A DNA stretch of 11,428 nucleotides, taken from positions 1-11,428 of the forward strand of contig JANLTP010000094.1 of assembly GCA_031363055.1 (NCBI GenBank), in the 5' to 3' direction. The DNA comes from JANLTP01 sp031363055. GTDB taxonomy: Bacteria; Pseudomonadota; Gammaproteobacteria; Burkholderiales; Burkholderiaceae_E. Both the position numbers and the translations under genes were made by a program. Numbering within the stretch: position 1 is the stretch's first letter; each line of letters begins with the position of its first letter. The notes beneath the pieces are model-generated. The model saw only the letters and a program-made list of their open reading frames with translations, had not been told where the DNA came from and did not search any database. Shown in pieces: positions 8,611 through 11,428 of this stretch.

Positions 8611-9009
8611 TTACGCCCAATTTTCAACCTTCAAACCGGAGTAAGACTTGAAGTCGTTCTCATTATTGGTCACCAGCACCGCGTCCTGGCTGATCGCATG
8701 TGCTGCAATCAGGTTGTCGATCGCCTGGTTGCGCCGCAGTTTACCGTCGCCTGCAAGAACGCCGAATGCTCGGGCCGCCCGATGGTCGAAGGGCAGGGCA
8801 GGAATATCCGAGAGCAAAGATTCAAGCGCAGCCTGGTCCTGCAGCTTGAAATTGTTCGACTGCACCTGGACGCCGTGTTCAAGCTCGGCCAGCGTCAAGC
8901 ATGACATTACAACGCCACCTTGATTCTGTCGCGCCAATCGATCAAACACTTTTTCCGGCCGACCGGCAATGAGGTAGATGCAAATGTTGGTATCCAGCAT
9001 GTAGAGCAC
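8611..9009 (-). CDS. vapC: VapC-type PIN-domain ribonuclease toxin
   Basis: A 132-residue PIN-domain protein, a toxin RNase of a type II toxin-antitoxin system. The four acidic positions expected for the Mg/Mn site are visible: D6 (MLDTNICIYL), E42 (LAELEHG), D98 (AIDNLIAAHA) and the C-terminal NNENDF (D119). The site appears complete, so the toxin is probably active. VapC enzymes usually cut initiator tRNA or other specific RNAs in the cytoplasm; the target cannot be told here. The GTG start at 9009 has a good ribosome site (AAGGGG at 9021-9016, 6 bases ahead). An ATG three codons on (9000) is the alternative. It follows vapB by 3 bases and precedes jetA by 19, all on the same strand, so it sits inside what looks like a single operon with Wadjet. 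Confidence 0.93.
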   Translation of the reverse strand: MLYMLDTNICIYLIAGRPEKVFDRLARQNQGGVVMSCLTLAELEHGVQVQSNNFKLQDQAALESLLSDIPALPFDHRAARAFGVLAGDGKLRRNQAIDNLIAAHAISQDAVLVTNNENDFKSYSGLKVENWA

Positions 9010-9012
9010 GCG

Positions 9013-9327
9013 CTACCCCTTCAGAGGCTTCGAAGATGCCTTTCCCGCACGCCCTCGTTTTGTACTCCAAGCTTGCTCGGTCTGCCCTTGGGGCTGACGG
9101 CCGTCGCGCATGAAGTTCGCTGAAAACGCGCCGAACTTGGCCGCTAAATTCGTTAGCTTGCGCCGATGAATGGGGCGGATCGTCCAGATTCCTCCCTTGT
9201 ATTCAATTTCGGCCTCGCGTGGAACATCGGGCGGGACCATGCTGCTGGGGATGCGCACTGACAAAGAATTACCGCTCTTGAAGATGCGGGTCGGGAGCGT
9301 ACCCGTTGGGCGGTCGATTGAACTCAT
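9013..9327 (-). CDS. vapB: VapB-type antitoxin, AbrB/SpoVT (swapped-hairpin) DNA-binding fold
   Basis: A 104-residue antitoxin for the adjacent VapC. Residues about 12-52 (RIFKSGNSLSVRIPSSM then EIEYKGGIWTIRPI) form the AbrB/MazE-like beta-hairpin DNA-binding domain that VapB-type antitoxins use to bind their own promoter. The following stretch, with NFMRDGRQPQGQTEQ at 71-85, resembles the VapB tail that wraps into the VapC active site. After that comes a basic extension (87-104, rich in Lys, Arg, Ser and Gly) that is longer than in common VapB proteins of about 75-85 residues. The ATG at 9327 is chosen because AAGGAT (9337-9332) lies just ahead; an open frame to 9354 has no comparable site. 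It is the first gene of the vapBC-jetABCD run, and a candidate promoter and palindrome lie immediately upstream. Confidence 0.87.
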   Translation of the reverse strand: MSSIDRPTGTLPTRIFKSGNSLSVRIPSSMVPPDVPREAEIEYKGGIWTIRPIHRRKLTNLAAKFGAFSANFMRDGRQPQGQTEQAWSTKRGRAGKASSKPLKG

Positions 9328-9346
9328 GATTATCCTTGAAAGTACG

Positions 9347-9366
9347 ACTGTCATAACAGTATATAC
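9347..9366 (-). promoter_or_regulatory. Inverted repeats overlapping the vapB -10 box, candidate VapB operator
   Basis: Positions 9347-9360 form a perfect 5-bp inverted repeat with a 4-base centre (minus strand ACTGT-TATG-ACAGT). It is joined to an 8-base palindrome GTATATAC at 9359-9366. Together they cover the -10 box and the predicted start of transcription. VapB-type AbrB-fold antitoxins are known to repress their own operon by binding palindromes at this position. Assigning these repeats as the operator is an inference from position and symmetry. Confidence 0.42.
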
Positions 9367-9387
9367 ATTTGGATGACAATAGGTCGA
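9358..9387 (-). promoter_or_regulatory. Candidate promoter of the vapBC-jetABCD operon
   Basis: On the minus strand TATACT (9363-9358) is a 5/6 match to a -10 box. TCGACC (9387-9382) is a 4/6 match to a -35 box, at 18-base spacing. The predicted transcript would start near 9351, about 24 bases before the vapB ATG. It lies in the only sizeable non-coding gap upstream of the cluster (9328-9454). The weak -35 box would fit a promoter held at low activity. A second -35-like TTGTCA (9379-9374) has no matching -10 at normal spacing. Confidence 0.42.
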
Positions 9388-9454
9388 CCCGAATTAAAAA
9401 TCTTTATGTTTACTTATCGAATCTGCTGACGCTTAAGGTTTGCAGTCGATATGC

Positions 9455-10042
9455 TCAGGGTTTTCGGCCAATCATCGAATTGAGCTCGGCCATCGGCACC
9501 ACTCGGCCATGCAAGGGCGCAATCCGCTCAACCGACAGTTTCAGTCGTTCGATATTTTCAACCAGGTTGACGTTGTTGCCGTTCGGCTTGGCCGGTGCCG
9601 CCGTGCCGGGGGGCGACGGCGTGTAGGCATCGGCCTCGATCAACAGTTTGTCCTGCGGCAGGTAGACCAGGGTGAAGCCCTTGCTGTGCACGCTGTCCTC
9701 GATCGAATGGATCTCGATGGTGCGCACGCCATCGGACAGCGTTGTCTTGCCGGTGTAGCCGATCAGCTTGGCCTTCTTGCCCGATTGAGCCAACAAATCC
9801 GGTTTGATGGTGTTCGGATGGACGAACACCTTCTCGAAATACGGTTTCGCCGCCGCGCTCATCAGCAAGGTGGCCCCTTCGCCGGCGGCGGCGCGCAAAC
9901 CACCGGCATGATCGAAATGATGATGAGAATTGACAACGGTGCGAATCGGTTTTGCGGGGGCAAGTTTCTTCACTTCGGCGAACACGGCGGCTGATCGCCC
10001 ATCGTGCAGCGGCGCTTCGACGAGGATCATGTGGTCCTTCAT
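9455..10042 (-). CDS. Metallo-beta-lactamase-fold hydrolase, C-terminal catalytic part (split gene)
   Basis: A 195-residue frame carrying the metal centre of the metallo-beta-lactamase fold: H40-H-H42-F-D44-H45 (SHHHFDHAGG), H119 (EDSVHSKGF), D138 (LIEADAY) and H178 (APLHGRV). All expected ligands for a two-metal site are present. It lacks the first beta strands of the fold (the usual 'DGVWFLAGGSHNS' start), and those strands are exactly the end of the neighbouring frame upstream. The two frames overlap as ATGA at 10039-10042. No ribosome site precedes the ATG at 10042. The simplest reading is one ancestral gene broken by a one-base shift rather than a separate gene. As a separate product it would lack a signal peptide and part of the fold. 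Substrate unknown; the family includes hydrolases of lactones, thioesters and beta-lactams. Confidence 0.85.
   Translation of the reverse strand: MKDHMILVEAPLHDGRSAAVFAEVKKLAPAKPIRTVVNSHHHFDHAGGLRAAAGEGATLLMSAAAKPYFEKVFVHPNTIKPDLLAQSGKKAKLIGYTGKTTLSDGVRTIEIHSIEDSVHSKGFTLVYLPQDKLLIEADAYTPSPPGTAAPAKPNGNNVNLVENIERLKLSVERIAPLHGRVVPMAELNSMIGRKP
10039..10042 (-). other. Apparent frameshift junction between the two halves of the MBL hydrolase gene
   Basis: Reading the minus strand, the upstream frame ends ...GCG ATC GAA TGA, while the downstream frame begins ATG AAG GAC using the last A of GAA. One extra A here (GAAATGAAG) would give an uninterrupted ...HNSVAIE-MKDHMILVEAP..., which reads as continuous metallo-beta-lactamase-fold sequence. 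The difference is therefore a single base in a short A-run: a real deletion, a sequencing or assembly error, or a site rescued by -1 slippage or by ATGA-type reinitiation. Confidence 0.75.
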
Positions 10043-10965
10043 TCGATCGCTACGCTGTTGTGCGAGCCACCGGCCAGGAACCAGACACCGTCGGCCAGTT
10101 TTTCAGCGACGACTCTCTCGGCAAATGTGCGCACCGGCTCCGGCACCTGAATGCTGGTCGCGACGTTGATCTCGACCTCCTTGACTTCGAGATCGAGGGT
10201 CGTTGCGCCCGCATGGCTCTGGACTACGCGCATCGGGAATCTGACGCCGTTGTGCTCGCGATACTCCGAATATCGGGTCACAACGGCCAGGTCGCCCGTG
10301 ACCGAATGCGGATGCTTCGCTTCGACACGCTCCACCAATCCGTCTTCATTGATGAATGCCGACGCGGTCATTGCACCCGCCTCGATAAATGAAACGACGG
10401 CCAGCGACTTGCCGCCTTCGTTACGGAACTGAACGGTGGCGCGGTTGCGCTTTGCGGCCTGTAGCACCCCGTGTGGACTGGTCCACAAATCATGCACTCG
10501 GGCATCGAGCGCTGCCGGCGCAGCCGCCATCGCCTGACCGACCTGATTCCAGGCGTAGGCGCCCTGCAGAAAACCAATCTGGCGTTGTTCGCCAGTACCC
10601 ATCAAGGGCAGCGCGCCGCCGCCCAGTGGTTCCGCCCGACTGCGCGCCGATTCTTCGCGCAACGCAGAATTGCGATAATCGAGGACTCGCGAGAAACTGC
10701 TGATGGTGACCTTCGGCCACGACCCGCCGGGCTCATACGATTGGCCGAAAATCGCGCCGCTGCCGCTGCCCGAAAAACGCAGCGAATTCAGGCTGCTCGC
10801 GCCCATCGCGCGCTCAGCCCGCGCCACGACGGCATCAGCCGAGTCGGCGGCCTTCGCCTGAATGGGAACGAGCATCGATGCGCCGACCGTACACGCTGCG
10901 ACGAACGAATGCGATATGAAATGGGTTGTACTAGCAGCTATGCTTTTCAAGTTTGACTCCTTCAT
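10039..10965 (-). CDS. Exported MBL hydrolase, N-terminal part with signal peptide (split gene)
   Basis: A 308-residue frame. The N terminus has a long export signal: polar and basic start, hydrophobic stretch around residues 18-34 (VAACTVGASMLVPI), then a likely cleavage site after QAKA (about 38/39). Residues about 40-275 form a beta-rich domain with alternating polar and hydrophobic strands (for example LRFSGSGSGAIFGQS, TRYSEYREHNGVRFPMRV, TTLDLEVKEVEINV). Such a domain precedes the metallo-beta-lactamase domain in some periplasmic MBL hydrolases. The last residues (ADGVWFLAGGSHNSVAIE) are the first strands of the MBL fold, cut off by TGA at 10039-10041, and the rest of the fold follows in the next frame. 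The ATG at 10963-10965 overlaps the ene-reductase stop (ATGA), with no clear ribosome site, so translation is probably coupled. Intact, the gene would encode about 500 residues. Confidence 0.8.
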   Translation of the reverse strand: MKESNLKSIAASTTHFISHSFVAACTVGASMLVPIQAKAADSADAVVARAERAMGASSLNSLRFSGSGSGAIFGQSYEPGGSWPKVTISSFSRVLDYRNSALREESARSRAEPLGGGALPLMGTGEQRQIGFLQGAYAWNQVGQAMAAAPAALDARVHDLWTSPHGVLQAAKRNRATVQFRNEGGKSLAVVSFIEAGAMTASAFINEDGLVERVEAKHPHSVTGDLAVVTRYSEYREHNGVRFPMRVVQSHAGATTLDLEVKEVEINVATSIQVPEPVRTFAERVVAEKLADGVWFLAGGSHNSVAIE

Positions 10966-11428
10966 GCTGATAAAGCCGGATAGTCGGTGTAGCCCTGCGC
11001 CCCCGGCCCGTAGTAGGTCTTGGTATTGGCCGCGTTCAACGGCGCGCCGGTGCGCAGTCGCTGCGCTAAATCAGGGTTGCTGATAAACGGTACGCCAAAC
11101 GCGACCGCGTCGACCCTGCCATCGGCAATCGCCTGGGCTGCCATGTCGCCGCTATAGTGGTTATTGCCGATGTAGACGCCACGAAAAATTCGCCGTGCGC
11201 CGACAAAATCAAAGCCGTCGAGTTTGCGCTCGACCCCGGTCAATCCTTCAATGAAATGCAGGAACGCAATCCGGCGTTCAGCCAGTGCCTGCACCAAGGC
11301 ACCGTAGGTGGCTTGCGGATTCGAATCGGGCGGACAGTTATTGGCATTGCTGACCGGTGACAAGCGAATGCCCACGCGGTCCTTGCCCCAGACCGAAACG
11401 GCGGCGTCGACGACCTCGAGTGTCAGGC
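10962..11428 (-). CDS. Old Yellow Enzyme-family FMN ene-reductase, C-terminal part (partial)
   Basis: The frame is open to the right edge; the N-terminal half or more is outside the window. About 154 residues are visible, beginning LTLEVVDAAVSVWGKDRVGI and continuing RLSPVSNANN. The C-terminal block VDAVAFGVPFISNPDLAQRL and the ending TYYGPGAQGYTDYPAL are highly characteristic of NemA-like alkene reductases (TIM-barrel flavoproteins). In that family the VAFG.PFI.NPDL segment helps hold the FMN phosphate. These enzymes use NAD(P)H to reduce activated C=C bonds, nitrate esters or N-ethylmaleimide in the cytoplasm. The catalytic His-Asn/His-His pair and Tyr lie in the missing part. The stop TGA (10964-10962) overlaps the start of the exported MBL hydrolase, so the two are likely co-transcribed. 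Exact substrate is unknown. Confidence 0.9.
   Translation of the reverse strand, partial: LTLEVVDAAVSVWGKDRVGIRLSPVSNANNCPPDSNPQATYGALVQALAERRIAFLHFIEGLTGVERKLDGFDFVGARRIFRGVYIGNNHYSGDMAAQAIADGRVDAVAFGVPFISNPDLAQRLRTGAPLNAANTKTYYGPGAQGYTDYPALSA

Noticed and set aside
8592..8627. TTG start for jetA at 8627
   Set aside because: It adds 12 residues ahead of the conserved MALDFTTLEVLR opening, overlaps vapC, and has no properly spaced ribosome site.
9374..9379. TTGTCA on the minus strand as the -35 box for vapB
   Set aside because: It sits only 10 bases from TATACT, and the hexamer at 17-base spacing (TTATGA) is a poor -10 box.
9440..9994. Open frame of 184 codons on the plus strand opposite the MBL hydrolase
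   Set aside because: The opposite strand encodes a clear metal-binding MBL domain; the plus-strand product is Arg/Gln-rich and looks like a codon shadow.

Overview
The window is dense, fairly GC-rich bacterial DNA with tightly packed genes. The gene families (glutathione S-transferase, cytoplasmic-type arylsulfatase, Old Yellow Enzyme, Wadjet, VapBC) suggest a Pseudomonadota chromosome or chromosomal contig. The genus cannot be read from the sequence. No rRNA, tRNA, CRISPR array, insertion sequence or integrase gene was seen.

Layout. (1) Positions 2-142 (+): the last 46 codons of a glutathione S-transferase-like gene. (2) 260-1804 (+): a complete type I sulfatase with the CxPSR formylglycine motif and no signal peptide. 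(3) 1848-9327 (-): a six-gene, one-direction cluster. Read in transcription order it is vapB, vapC, jetA, jetB, jetC, jetD. The last four form a complete type I Wadjet (JetABCD / MksFEBG) anti-plasmid system. The first two are a VapBC toxin-antitoxin pair. Gaps along the cluster are 3, 19, 1, -8 and 13 bases, so the toxin-antitoxin pair and the defence system look like one operon. A plausible promoter with an overlapping inverted repeat lies just before vapB. (4) 9455-10965 (-): a secreted metallo-beta-lactamase-fold hydrolase split into two overlapping reading frames by an apparent one-base frameshift at 10039-10042. (5) 10962-11428 (-): the C-terminal part of an Old Yellow Enzyme-type flavin ene-reductase, whose stop overlaps the start of the hydrolase gene (ATGA).

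How the genes work together. In Wadjet, JetC (SMC-like ATPase), JetA (kleisin-like) and JetB (kite-like) form a loop-extruding complex, and JetD (Toprim-type nuclease) cuts small closed circular DNA. If the VapB promoter and operator reading is right, the antitoxin VapB, alone or with VapC, would set transcription of the whole Wadjet operon. That link is the most interesting hypothesis here. The flanking genes (GST, sulfatase, ene-reductase, MBL hydrolase) look metabolic or detoxifying and have no evident link to the defence cassette. This fits insertion of the cassette between ordinary chromosomal genes, although no repeats or recombinase mark its ends.
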